Shown: piece by piece, positions 1 to 7,612 of the stretch
How positions within the stretch are numbered: the first letter of the stretch is position 1
How the letters are laid out: the number at the start of each line of letters is the position of its first letter
DNA from: CAZDAM01 sp964503595
GTDB lineage: Bacteria; Muiribacteriota; UBA6191
NCBI GenBank assembly: GCA_964503595.1
Contig: CAZDAM010000103.1
Coordinates: 1 to 11,631, forward strand
Direction: 5' to 3'
Length of the DNA stretch: 11,631 nucleotides
The notes under the pieces: generated by a model
Told to the model about the DNA's origin: nothing
Database searches by the model: none
What the model saw: only the letters and a program-made list of their open reading frames with translations
Program-made: the position numbers and the translations under genes

Positions 1-3000
1 TCTCGTTTCCTTCTGCTGCGGTGTCCCCATTGCTCTGAATCTGGATGGTTGCTGTTGTCTGTCCGGCAGCAAATGTTACCGTCCCGCCTGGATACTGCCC
101 CCCGGCGAACTCGGCAGCGGAAACTGTGGAAGAGCTGTCCACTACATAGTTGAGGGTCAGAGCCTGATCGACTTTTCCAGTGCGGACAAGATGATATGTG
201 ACGGTATTACTGGCATTTCCATTGCCTTCCTGGGCGGAATCAATGGTCTGGAAGGTGATGAGTTGATCGTCATTGAGAATACTTCCCTGAATCGAAGAAA
301 CGGTTCCCAGGGTCTGCCCGCTTCCCGAAGCGGGAGTATTCAGGGAAAAGGTGAAATTCTCGGTCTGGCCGTTGTTGTCCGTATCGTATTCGTTATCCGC
401 TTTCACCTGAACTTCAATGATGGCCTCACTGGAGCCAGCTGCAAAGGTGACATTTCCGGTGGACTGGACAAAGTCATTGGTGGAAGTGCCCTGGGCGCCC
501 TGACCGGCAATGCTCCAGCCCATGGTGGCAGCCTTGCTCAGATCACCTTCGCGAACAGCCTTGAAGCGCAGAATTCCGTTGTAGTCATTGCCTTCGGCAA
601 CGGAAGAAACCAGAGCTTCCAGATGAACTTTGATGTCATCATTCTTCAGAGTGGACTGAACTTTGCTGGCATTACTTTGAAGAGTGGTACCGGTGGAAGG
701 ATTGAAGATTTCGACTTCAAAGGCTTCGTTGCTTTCCAGGACATCATCGGCGAGGCTGGTGAGCTGAATCGTTTTGGTGCCTTCGTTGGCGGCAAAATCC
801 AGAGTTCCGGAAGTGGCACCGTGAAAGTCGGAAGCAGCTGCTCCGCCATTGGGGAAAACAACTTTCCACTGGACTGAATCGGCACTGCTTAAGTCCCCGG
901 TGCGGGTTACGGTAAATGTAATGTTCTGATTCTGGCCGGTCTGGCCTTCCTGGGTTTCAGAGGGTCCAGTGAGAGCAAAGGTGGCATCATCATTGGAGAT
1001 TGTTCCATTGGCAGTTGTCTGCTGACCCAGGAGATGGCCGGAGGATGGATTGAGAATTTCCAGTTTGAAGGTTTCGTTCAGTTCCTTGATGGCATCGGGA
1101 GAAATCTTGATCTGGATATTGGCCGTCGATGTTCCAATGGGCATCTGAACGGTGCCGCTGGGATAGCCTCCGTTGGATCCGAGGCCGTCCTGGCTGGCGA
1201 TGAAATCATCGGTGGCTACCGGATTGTCCCCTGTCGGAGTCAGCTTCCATTGGAAGGAGCCTTCCTGAAGAACGAAGCCCCTCCTCTGAACAGTAGCACT
1301 CAGAATGATTTCTCCGTTATCTCCTTCGATGATGGAATACTGGCTCTGGCTGAGTTCCAAAGAGGCTTCATCGGAATAGATGGTTCCATCTGCCCGGGCC
1401 TGAAGGATCTCCACTCCCGAACTGGTGGTGGAAATTTCGACATAAAATCCTTCGTCAACCTCGACCTGCTGATCGGCAGAAGGTTTGAAGGAAATGGTCT
1501 TCTGGGCTTCATTCGGGCCGAATGTCACGGTTCCGGAGGGTAGGGTTCCCCCGAAGTCGGCGGCATCGGCTCCATCTGTGGCTGCACCTTTGACCTGCCA
1601 GTGAACCTGAATCGTACCACTAAGGTTCTGGCCCCGTTCGATGATGAATTCATGGGTGGCTTCGGATCCGGCAGCACTGCCTTCCAGAAGACCCGTGCTG
1701 GATGCCTTGATGCTCAAGGAAGCATCATCCCCAATGATTTTTACCTGGGCTTTAGCCTGGCCAAGTTCCAGGTTATTGCCGGCTGTATCCTGAAGATCCA
1801 GGGTGAAGAGCTTGTCAGCCTCGGATGAGTTATTGCTTTTGATCGGGATCTGAATGGTGATTTCAGACTGGTGAGCTGCAAAGGAAATCTGTCCATTGGT
1901 ACCGCTTTGCAGGGAAAAGTCGGAAGATTGAATGGGCAGTTCACCCTTGGGGGAAAGGATCCAGTTCAAGGTCTGGGCCGCATCCAGATTTCCACTGCGG
2001 GTGATTTTGAAGGTCGCGGTAGAAGTTCCGTCATTTCCTTCCGGAATCTCCGGGGTAATGGCAGTTACAGAAACCTGGGCGTCGTCATCCAGGATCTGGC
2101 CTTTGGCCGATCCAATCAGGATTCTGTTTCCTTCTGACGGGTTTTTCAAAAGAACCTGAAAATCGCGGCTTCCAATGACACGGTCATTCCCGGCGATTTC
2201 CAGTTCAATGGTCTTCTCGGTTTCGTTAGCGGCAAAATTGACTGTCCCGGTAGGCAGATTTCCACCTTTGAAGCTGTCTCCGGAAATGCTGCTGCCCAAG
2301 GATGCGACTTCGTACTGAACCGACGAAGCAACTCCCAGATTTCCATCTCTGGTAATTTTGAAGGTGACTTTCTGAAACTGTCCTTCGGCGCCTTCCTGGG
2401 TGGTTCCCTGAACAGCCTGAATGGTGAAGCCGATATCATCGGTTCTGACCAGAGTCTGGGCCTGGGCTTTTTCCGCATTGATTGTGGTATTGCTACCATG
2501 AGCAGTCAGTTTGAGGGTTGCGGTTTCATCCGCCTCAATATCGTAATCCACCTTGGTTGGGATGGTGATGGTTGCTGTATTCTGTCCCTGGGCAAACTGG
2601 ATCTGTCCGGAGGGTAGAGTGCCCCCGAAATCGGCAGGCTTCAGGCCTTCCAGCTTCCACTCGACAGTAGTGGCTACGGTTGTATCGGTCCGGGTTACGG
2701 TGTATTCAAGAACCCGGTTCTGTCCTGGCTGGCCTTCAGGCTGCTCAGTCCTGACAGCCTGAATCGAAATCACGCTGTCATCATCCTGAATGATGGTCTG
2801 GGCCGTACCTTCTGTCGTTGAAATGGTGGCGTTGGGGCCGGAATCGCTCAGTCTGATGGTGGCGGTCCGGGTGGCTTCAACTGTATTGTCGCCCTTTAAG
2901 GTGAGCTGAATGATCGATTCGGTCTGTCCCTGGGCAAACTGGACTTCGCCGCCTGGCAGGACTCCACCTGCAAAATCGGCAGGGTCCAGACCCTCAAGAG

Positions 3001-4504
3001 CCCATTTGACCGAGCTTGCCACTGTGGCATCGGTGCGTTTGATGGTATAGGTCAGGATTGGGGATTCCCCGACGGCTCCTTCGAGCTGGGAGGCTTTGGC
3101 GGCCACAACGGAAAAAATACCGTCGTCATTCTGAATGGTGGTGCTGGCACTTTGAGCATTGGGATCAATGGTTGCGTGCTGTCCGACTTCTGTCAGGCGC
3201 ACAGTTGCAACGGGACTGCCCTCCTGAATATTGTCCCCTTTGGGTTTCAGGGTGATGGTGGCCTCAGTTTGCCCCTGGGCAAATTCGATGGTTCCTGAAG
3301 GCAGGACCCCACCCTCAAAATCGCTTGCCTGAAGACCTTCCAGAGCCCATTTGATAAAGGTGGGCATCGTGGCATCGGTACGCTTGATGGTGTAAACCAG
3401 ATCAGGGTTTTCTCCTTGAGCTCCTTCAAGCTGGCTGGCTTTGGCAGCCGTGATCGAAAAAGTCCCGTCGTCATTGGTAATCTGGGTACTGGCAGTCTGG
3501 GCATCGGGATTGATGGTGGCATTCGGGCCTGCACCGGTCAGTCTGAGAGTCGCAGTGCGGCCAGCTTCTTCCAGATTGTCGCCTTTGGTTTTAAGGGTCA
3601 GTGTGGCTTCCAGCTGACCTTTCTCAAAGGTAATCGTCCCTGTTGGCAGGACCCCACCTGCAAAATCGGCAGGATCCAGGCCCTCAAGACTCCAGTTGAT
3701 GGTGGTTGCGACTGTGGCATCGGTTCGGGTGATGGTATAGGTAAGATCCGGACTTTCGCCCTGAGCGCCTTCCCGCTGGGTTGTTGCCAAAGCAGCAACA
3801 GAGAAGATGCTGTCATCATTGCCGATATTCTGCTCGATCGTATGCTGGGTAGCATGAATGACAGAGTTGGGGCCGGAGCCTGTCAGTTTGAAAACTGCGG
3901 TACGGCCATCTTCTTGAATATTGTCCCCAAGTGTGGGGATGGTGACGGTTGCACTGGATTGTCCGGCAGCAAAGGTAACGGTGCCTTTGGGAAGAGTTCC
4001 TCCGGGAAAGTCCTGGGGATTGAGGCCGCTTAGAGTCCAGTCGATGGTGGTTGCGACTGTTGCGTCGGTACGATCGATACGATAGGTCAGGGGAGGGTTT
4101 TCTCCCTGAGCCCCCTCAAGGGCAGGGGCGCTGACTTTGGTCACGGAAAAAACACTGTCATCGTTTCGGATTGTGGCTTCCGCTTCAAGGGCACCACCGC
4201 CCAATTCAAGCAGACCCTGAGTGGCTCCCAATTTGACGGTGACTTTCTGGGTTGCTTCCTGGATATTGTCGCCTTTGACGACGAGTTCTACTTTGGTGGT
4301 GGACTGTCCGGGAAGGAACCGGGCGATCCCCTCCAGTTTTTCGCCGGGAGCCAGAGTATCCAGAGAAATGCCTTCGGCCTTCCAGTTCACGGATGCCAGT
4401 GAAGTCGCATCCGTGCGGGTAAGGATGAAGGTCAGGGTCCTGGTTTCTCCCTGGGCGGACTCCAGAATGGATTTGGAAGATTCCTCCGTTTTGATGGACA
4501 CCCT
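1..4504 (-). repeat. Array of Calx-beta-type coding repeats (12 complete plus one partial)
   Basis: The array lies inside the giant protein gene. Using the NDD-type junction as anchor, codons sit at 4157, 3812, 3467, 3122, 2777, 2435, 2081, 1724, 1367, 986, 635 and 266. Unit lengths are therefore 345, 345, 345, 345, 342, 354, 357, 357, 381, 351 and 369 nt, and a first unit of about 345 nt begins near 4502. Protein-level similarity is clear across all units. DNA-level similarity is strong only in the N-terminal units. Variants of the junction include DDD (2777-2785, 2081-2089) and SDE (near 1367), so calcium ligands are not perfectly kept in every unit. Confidence 0.9.
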
Positions 4505-5257
4505 GCCAATCGGAGGAGGAGGGGGCTCTACCGGAGCTTCCGGTGCCTGGGGTTCATCCTGAGCCGTAATGGTATCCAGAAGCTGGGAAACGTCCCCGCC
4601 ACCAACACTTCCTGCGGCCAGCTTTCCGGAAAGATCTGCCAGATCCCCGACCTGGCCGCTGACCTGTACGCTGCCACCGAGTTGTCCATCAGGCTTGACC
4701 TGCTGTTCGACAAAGGGGGCCAGGAATCCGGCATTGGCAACTTCTACCTGGGCACCAAGACTTGAGCTGACCGATCGGCCAGCAATTTCTGCCGAGGAGC
4801 TGGAAACAACCGAAAAACCACTTTCCTGGGCAGATGCAGCAGGTTCAGGAGCAGAAAAAACCTGGTTTGCAGGGGCTTCAGAATTCCCGCTGTCTTCTGA
4901 GTCGCCGGAGGTTTCAGTTGAAGTTGTCTGATTTGTCCCGGTACCGAGTCCCTGAGTGGCATCGGCGGAAACGTCAGTCTGATTCGTGGAAGAAAGTCCA
5001 GCCTGAATGACCGGTCTTAGGGAAGACTGGACCGATTCAAGCATCTGGGCTGCTTCTGGTTGGGTTGAGACCAGGGCTTTGACGGCTTCAAGCACGGCCT
5101 GGACCTGCTGGGCTTCTTCAGGGGACAGATCCTGAACATCTCCCTTCAGGGCTTTTTTCGCCAGATTGGCGACAACCTGATTCCCTCCGGCAACTTCGCT
5201 GACAGCTTGTTCCAGAACTTCGTTGGACTGAGTGGTTTCAACCTGATTTTCTTCCAT
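1..5257 (-). CDS. Giant Calx-beta repeat protein, probable type I secreted adhesin (3' end outside window)
   Basis: The minus-strand frame from ATG 5257 is open for 1752 codons to the window edge. I read it through with no stop or frameshift. The start is fixed by AGGAG 7 nt upstream and by the TolC gene ending 26 nt before it. There is no Sec signal peptide. Residues 1-90 are predicted helical and Gln/Ala/Glu-rich, about 90-150 are Ser/Thr/Asn-rich, about 160-230 are Gly/Val/Gln-rich, and 233-252 form a proline-rich hinge with five consecutive Pro. Calx-beta-type repeats of 114-127 residues follow from about residue 252: a shared ADF-GG-LP-G-hydrophobic-F-AxGQ core, then GDN-x-E, and an NDD-type junction. 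Junctions fall near residues 367, 482, 597, 712, 827, 941, 1059, 1178, 1297, 1424, 1541 and 1664. Calx-beta modules bind Ca2+ and build long surface proteins in bacteria. The adhesin role and type I export are inferred from lack of a signal peptide plus the adjacent TolC. The secretion signal is not visible. Confidence 0.93.
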   Translation of the reverse strand, partial: MEENQVETTQSNEVLEQAVSEVAGGNQVVANLAKKALKGDVQDLSPEEAQQVQAVLEAVKALVSTQPEAAQMLESVQSSLRPVIQAGLSSTNQTDVSADATQGLGTGTNQTTSTETSGDSEDSGNSEAPANQVFSAPEPAASAQESGFSVVSSSSAEIAGRSVSSSLGAQVEVANAGFLAPFVEQQVKPDGQLGGSVQVSGQVGDLADLSGKLAAGSVGGGDVSQLLDTITAQDEPQAPEAPVEPPPPPIGRVSIKTEESSKSILESAQGETRTLTFILTRTDATSLASVNWKAEGISLDTLAPGEKLEGIARFLPGQSTTKVELVVKGDNIQEATQKVTVKLGATQGLLELGGGALEAEATIRNDDSVFSVTKVSAPALEGAQGENPPLTYRIDRTDATVATTIDWTLSGLNPQDFPGGTLPKGTVTFAAGQSSATVTIPTLGDNIQEDGRTAVFKLTGSGPNSVIHATQHTIEQNIGNDDSIFSVAALATTQREGAQGESPDLTYTITRTDATVATTINWSLEGLDPADFAGGVLPTGTITFEKGQLEATLTLKTKGDNLEEAGRTATLRLTGAGPNATINPDAQTASTQITNDDGTFSITAAKASQLEGAQGENPDLVYTIKRTDATMPTFIKWALEGLQASDFEGGVLPSGTIEFAQGQTEATITLKPKGDNIQEGSPVATVRLTEVGQHATIDPNAQSASTTIQNDDGIFSVVAAKASQLEGAVGESPILTYTIKRTDATVASSVKWALEGLDPADFAGGVLPGGEVQFAQGQTESIIQLTLKGDNTVEATRTATIRLSDSGPNATISTTEGTAQTIIQDDDSVISIQAVRTEQPEGQPGQNRVLEYTVTRTDTTVATTVEWKLEGLKPADFGGTLPSGQIQFAQGQNTATITIPTKVDYDIEADETATLKLTAHGSNTTINAEKAQAQTLVRTDDIGFTIQAVQGTTQEGAEGQFQKVTFKITRDGNLGVASSVQYEVASLGSSISGDSFKGGNLPTGTVNFAANETEKTIELEIAGNDRVIGSRDFQVLLKNPSEGNRILIGSAKGQILDDDAQVSVTAITPEIPEGNDGTSTATFKITRSGNLDAAQTLNWILSPKGELPIQSSDFSLQSGTNGQISFAAHQSEITIQIPIKSNNSSEADKLFTLDLQDTAGNNLELGQAKAQVKIIGDDASLSIKASSTGLLEGSAAGSEATHEFIIERGQNLSGTIQVHWQVKGAATDGADAADFGGTLPSGTVTFGPNEAQKTISFKPSADQQVEVDEGFYVEISTTSSGVEILQARADGTIYSDEASLELSQSQYSIIEGDNGEIILSATVQRRGFVLQEGSFQWKLTPTGDNPVATDDFIASQDGLGSNGGYPSGTVQMPIGTSTANIQIKISPDAIKELNETFKLEILNPSSGHLLGQQTTANGTISNDDATFALTGPSETQEGQTGQNQNITFTVTRTGDLSSADSVQWKVVFPNGGAAASDFHGATSGTLDFAANEGTKTIQLTSLADDVLESNEAFEVEIFNPSTGTTLQSNASKVQSTLKNDDIKVHLEALVSSVAEGNDYNGILRFKAVREGDLSKAATMGWSIAGQGAQGTSTNDFVQSTGNVTFAAGSSEAIIEVQVKADNEYDTDNNGQTENFTFSLNTPASGSGQTLGTVSSIQGSILNDDQLITFQTIDSAQEGNGNASNTVTYHLVRTGKVDQALTLNYVVDSSSTVSAAEFAGGQYPGGTVTFAAGQTTATIQIQSNGDTAAEGNE
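2777..4156 (-). repeat. Homogenised 345-nt tandem repeat block
   Basis: Four successive units have exactly the same length, 345 nt or 115 codons, and share long near-identical DNA stretches. For example, the 20-mer accccacctgcaaaatcggc at 3651 recurs with one mismatch at 2961, exactly two periods (690 nt) away, and a more diverged version lies near 3306. The phrases RTDATV, ADFAGGVLP and AKASQLEGA recur at the same offset. This pattern suggests recent duplication or gene conversion, unlike the diverged units between 1 and about 2435. Confidence 0.85.
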
Positions 5258-5264
5258 GGCCTGG

Positions 5265-5269
5265 CTCCT
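5265..5269 (-). promoter_or_regulatory. Ribosome binding site of the giant repeat protein
   Basis: The minus strand reads AGGAG here with a 7-nt spacer to ATG 5257. It lies in the 26-nt gap after the TolC stop codon. This supports the chosen start and separate but co-transcribed translation of the two genes. Confidence 0.75.
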
Positions 5270-5283
5270 GATTGGGACTGGAA

Positions 5284-6594
5284 TTAGAGGCGAACTGTAT
5301 TTTGATAGACGATGGATTCTTCATTCAGAAGTCCGATAGCCTGAAGCAGAGTGAAGGCGGCGATTTTCAGATCAAACTCGGTGGCCGCTAGATCTGCTTC
5401 CGCATCGGTAAGGCGGGTTTCTGCGGAAAGGACATCCAGAAGAGACCGGCGACCGGAGCGGCGCTCCTTACGGGCAGCGTCCAGAAACTGGCGGGCGAGT
5501 TCCACCTGATTGGCAATGGTCGTCTGGTTCAGACGGGCTGTTTCCAGATTCCTCCAGGCAATCCTTACCTGTTCTTCAACCAGCTGGGAGGTTTCGAGTT
5601 CTCTTTGCTCGCTCGCTTCCAGATCCTTGCGGACAGATGCAATACGATGGGTTTCCGCATTTCCCAGGTTGTTGTCCCAGGTGATTTTCAGCATGAAGCG
5701 ATCATCACGCTTGCGGCGCAGAACCCCGTCGGCATCCCAGTTTCTTTCAATCTGGGCTACAGCTTCGACCTTGGGGGCATTTTCTTCCAGTTTGACAGAT
5801 TTCAGGCGGTGCTGAAGGGCGGTCGAACGGGCATTGCCAATTTTGAGCTGATAGTTGGATTCCTGGGCGACTTCCAACGCGTTATTCAGATTTTTTGGCA
5901 TGAGCAGGGATTTCAGATTGATGTTCTGATGGAAGCGAACTTCGTCGTAGACGACGCCAAAAACGGCCTTAACCCGTGCCTTGGCTACTTCCAGGGCCCC
6001 TTCGGCACGAACCCGGCGGGCTTCGGCGGAGGCAAGCTGGGCCTTGGCATGGAGAACATCGGAGCGGTAGCCTTTGCCCGCTTCAATCATGGCGTTTTCC
6101 AGGCGGGCCTGCTCCTTGATATTGTCCTCGGCCTTGCGGGCGCTTTTCAGGACTTCATCAGCCCTTTGAACGCTCAGATAGGCAGTCAGTGCCTCCAGCA
6201 GAAGCCCCTGCTTGGCGGCATAAAGGGCCTGGCGGGATTGTTCCTTGATATTTTCGGATTCATTCAGGGCTTCAGAAGAGTGGCCAAAATCAATCAAAAG
6301 TTGGGAAAGGCGGGCATTGAACCCACGAGCGTTATCTTCACGCACAGGGTTCTGGCCGAAAGATTCTGTGGTCTGGGGTCCATAGTTGGTATCCAGAGTG
6401 AAATTGGGAGCTCTGAGGCGACTGTTTCTTTCCTGCTTGCGATGGTGGTTTGCGTCAAGCTCGGCCTGAGAAGAGCGGGTTCTGGGACTTTCCTTCATAA
6501 GGCGTTCCAGGTTTTCCTGTAAACCTGCCGCAAAAGCAGCGTTGGTCAGAAGAGAAAGAGTCATACCAAAAACTGCGGGTCGCAAGAGCTTCAT
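5284..6594 (-). CDS. TolC-family outer membrane channel protein (type I secretion/efflux)
   Basis: The product is 436 residues. Residues 1-22 form a Sec signal peptide with a basic start (MKLLR), a hydrophobic core and an AFA cleavage site before AG. The mature protein has the duplicated OEP architecture: long Ala/Glu/Arg-rich helices (about 110-205 and 320-425) separated by short beta-prone segments such as LDTNYG (near 63) and FMLKITWD. The C-terminal helix contains a GRRSLLDVLSAETRLTDAE stretch typical of the family. TolC proteins form trimeric outer-membrane/periplasmic tunnels that work with an inner-membrane ABC transporter and a fusion protein. E. coli TolC is somewhat longer. TAAGGA lies 9 nt upstream of the ATG. 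The next gene on the strand is the giant Calx-beta protein, so a LapE-like channel for its export is likely. A general efflux role cannot be excluded. Confidence 0.92.
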   Translation of the reverse strand: MKLLRPAVFGMTLSLLTNAAFAAGLQENLERLMKESPRTRSSQAELDANHHRKQERNSRLRAPNFTLDTNYGPQTTESFGQNPVREDNARGFNARLSQLLIDFGHSSEALNESENIKEQSRQALYAAKQGLLLEALTAYLSVQRADEVLKSARKAEDNIKEQARLENAMIEAGKGYRSDVLHAKAQLASAEARRVRAEGALEVAKARVKAVFGVVYDEVRFHQNINLKSLLMPKNLNNALEVAQESNYQLKIGNARSTALQHRLKSVKLEENAPKVEAVAQIERNWDADGVLRRKRDDRFMLKITWDNNLGNAETHRIASVRKDLEASEQRELETSQLVEEQVRIAWRNLETARLNQTTIANQVELARQFLDAARKERRSGRRSLLDVLSAETRLTDAEADLAATEFDLKIAAFTLLQAIGLLNEESIVYQNTVRL

Positions 6595-6963
6595 CAGATC
6601 GAATCCTTAGTCTTAAATCATTGTAAGTTTCAGTCAGAATACTTTATTTGCAACGATTTCGACACATAGGTAAAGAAATCTCGCAACATGAAAAATATTC
6701 AGGAAAGACACTTCGCGTCAGCTGAGGGGTATCTTCGGATCAGCTACTGTCCTCAGGACCGTGCTGCGAAACCCGCGCTCGAAGCTTCGGTCACAGGCCA
6801 GAAAAGAAAACCGGTTTTTGCATATTCATCACAGAATTCCGGTCTCAAAATACGGAAAGAACACGGTGGAAAATCTGATGATGCTTTGTTCCAGGCATCA
6901 CACTCTGGTGCACGAATGGAGTTGGGAGTAAAATCCATAGCAGGGAGCGTTTGTTTCTTTTTT
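6595..6963. other. Divergent intergenic region between the TolC gene and the alkB-led cluster
   Basis: This 369-nt stretch should hold the promoters of both divergent transcription units. I see an A/T-rich patch at about 6610-6690, with a TACAAT-like hexamer on the minus strand near 6621-6626, but no convincing -35 partner at standard spacing. Two weak 5-bp inverted repeats are present (TTCCG/CGGAA near 6838-6858, GATGC/GCATC near 6883-6902); neither looks like a terminator. The alkB frame stays open upstream to an ATG at 6688, giving 92 extra codons. These resemble no AlkB sequence and that ATG lacks a Shine-Dalgarno sequence, so I treat the region as non-coding. Confidence 0.6.
6604..6609 (-). 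promoter_or_regulatory. Ribosome binding site of the TolC-family gene
   Basis: The minus strand reads TAAGGA with a 9-nt spacer to ATG 6594. This is consistent with the start that also gives a well-formed signal peptide. Confidence 0.6.
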
Positions 6964-7605
6964 ATGCAGCTACGTCTAGGTTTGCCTCATCCGACTCAGG
7001 TGAGAGAAGGCATGATCCTTCTGCCGGGATTTGCCCTGAAGAGGCAAAAAGAGCTTCTTGCCAGCCTTCAGGACATTCTGGCAAAAGCTCCTCCATCTGT
7101 GCGTCTCACACCGGGGGGCCGGTCCATGGGGGCGAGGATGAGTGGTTGCGGAACCTGGGTCTGGCATACGGATCGGAAGGGTTATCGGTATGTGGAATGT
7201 GATCCTCAGACAGGCCGAAAGTGGCCAGAGATGCCCGGAGTTTTTTGTGATTTGGCCCAGAAAGCTGCCTTGGAATGCGGCTTTTTTCCCTTTGAGCCCG
7301 ATGGCTGCCTGATCAATGTTTATGATCCTGGAATTGGCATGAGTCTTCATCAGGACATTAACGAAGAGGATTTTTCCCATCCGATTGTTTCTGTTTCTTT
7401 GGGTCTGCCGACTCATTTTCTGGTGGGAGGGCAAAAACGTTTGGATTCAGTAAGAAAGGTCTGGGTTCAGCACGGTGATGTGATTGTCTTTGGAGGGGTG
7501 GCCCGCTGTCTTTTTCATGGAGTGGAAAAGATTGGGGACGGAATCCATCCAGACTTGGGGGCCTGTCGGGTGAATCTGACGTTTCGCCGGGCAAAAAGGG
7601 TATGA
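6964..7605 (+). CDS. alkB: AlkB-type 2-oxoglutarate/Fe(II)-dependent DNA dealkylase
   Basis: The 213-residue product aligns throughout with E. coli AlkB (216 residues). Family members oxidatively remove methyl groups from 1-methyladenine and 3-methylcytosine in DNA, acting in the cytoplasm. The iron ligands are visible as H129 and D131 (LHQD) and H185 (FHGV). The 2-oxoglutarate site is R202-x-N-x-x-x-R208 (CRVNLTFR). NVYDPG (118-123), VSVSLGLP (142-149) and HGDVIVFGG (170-178) are also AlkB hallmarks. I chose ATG 6964 because it gives the E. coli length and puts 15 residues before the GMILLPGF strand. The nearest purine-rich sequence (AGGGAG, 6942-6947) is 16 nt away, so the start is less certain than the function. 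The frame is open upstream to ATG 6688. It is the first gene of a five-gene cluster and ends 7 nt before the kinase gene. Confidence 0.93.
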   Translation: MQLRLGLPHPTQVREGMILLPGFALKRQKELLASLQDILAKAPPSVRLTPGGRSMGARMSGCGTWVWHTDRKGYRYVECDPQTGRKWPEMPGVFCDLAQKAALECGFFPFEPDGCLINVYDPGIGMSLHQDINEEDFSHPIVSVSLGLPTHFLVGGQKRLDSVRKVWVQHGDVIVFGGVARCLFHGVEKIGDGIHPDLGACRVNLTFRRAKRV

Positions 7606-7612
7606 TGAAGTC

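Noticed and set aside
191..877. Plus-strand open frame of 228 codons opposite the giant protein gene (similar ones at 1034-1543 and 3416-4033)
   Set aside because: They lie in the exact antisense codon register of the giant gene, where stops appear only if it uses TCA, CTA or TTA codons, which are rare here. They lack ribosome sites and domain matches, while the minus frame reads as clean Calx-beta repeats.
2777..4156. Regularly spaced repeats considered as a CRISPR or non-coding satellite
   Set aside because: The 345-nt period is a multiple of three and encodes in-frame protein domains without interruption. There is no short repeat-spacer structure.
5605..6522. Plus-strand open frame of 305 codons opposite the TolC gene
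   Set aside because: It is in antisense codon register with a clear TolC-family gene and has no recognisable domain or ribosome site.
6604..6660. Sigma-70-type promoter for the TolC gene built on TACAAT with TTGCAA upstream
   Set aside because: The spacer would be 22 nt, and no better -35 hexamer lies at 16-18 nt. I did not consider it supported.
6838..6902. Short inverted repeats TTCCG/CGGAA and GATGC/GCATC as terminator or regulatory RNA
   Set aside because: Stems are only 5 bp with 10-11 nt loops and no U-tract, which is expected by chance.
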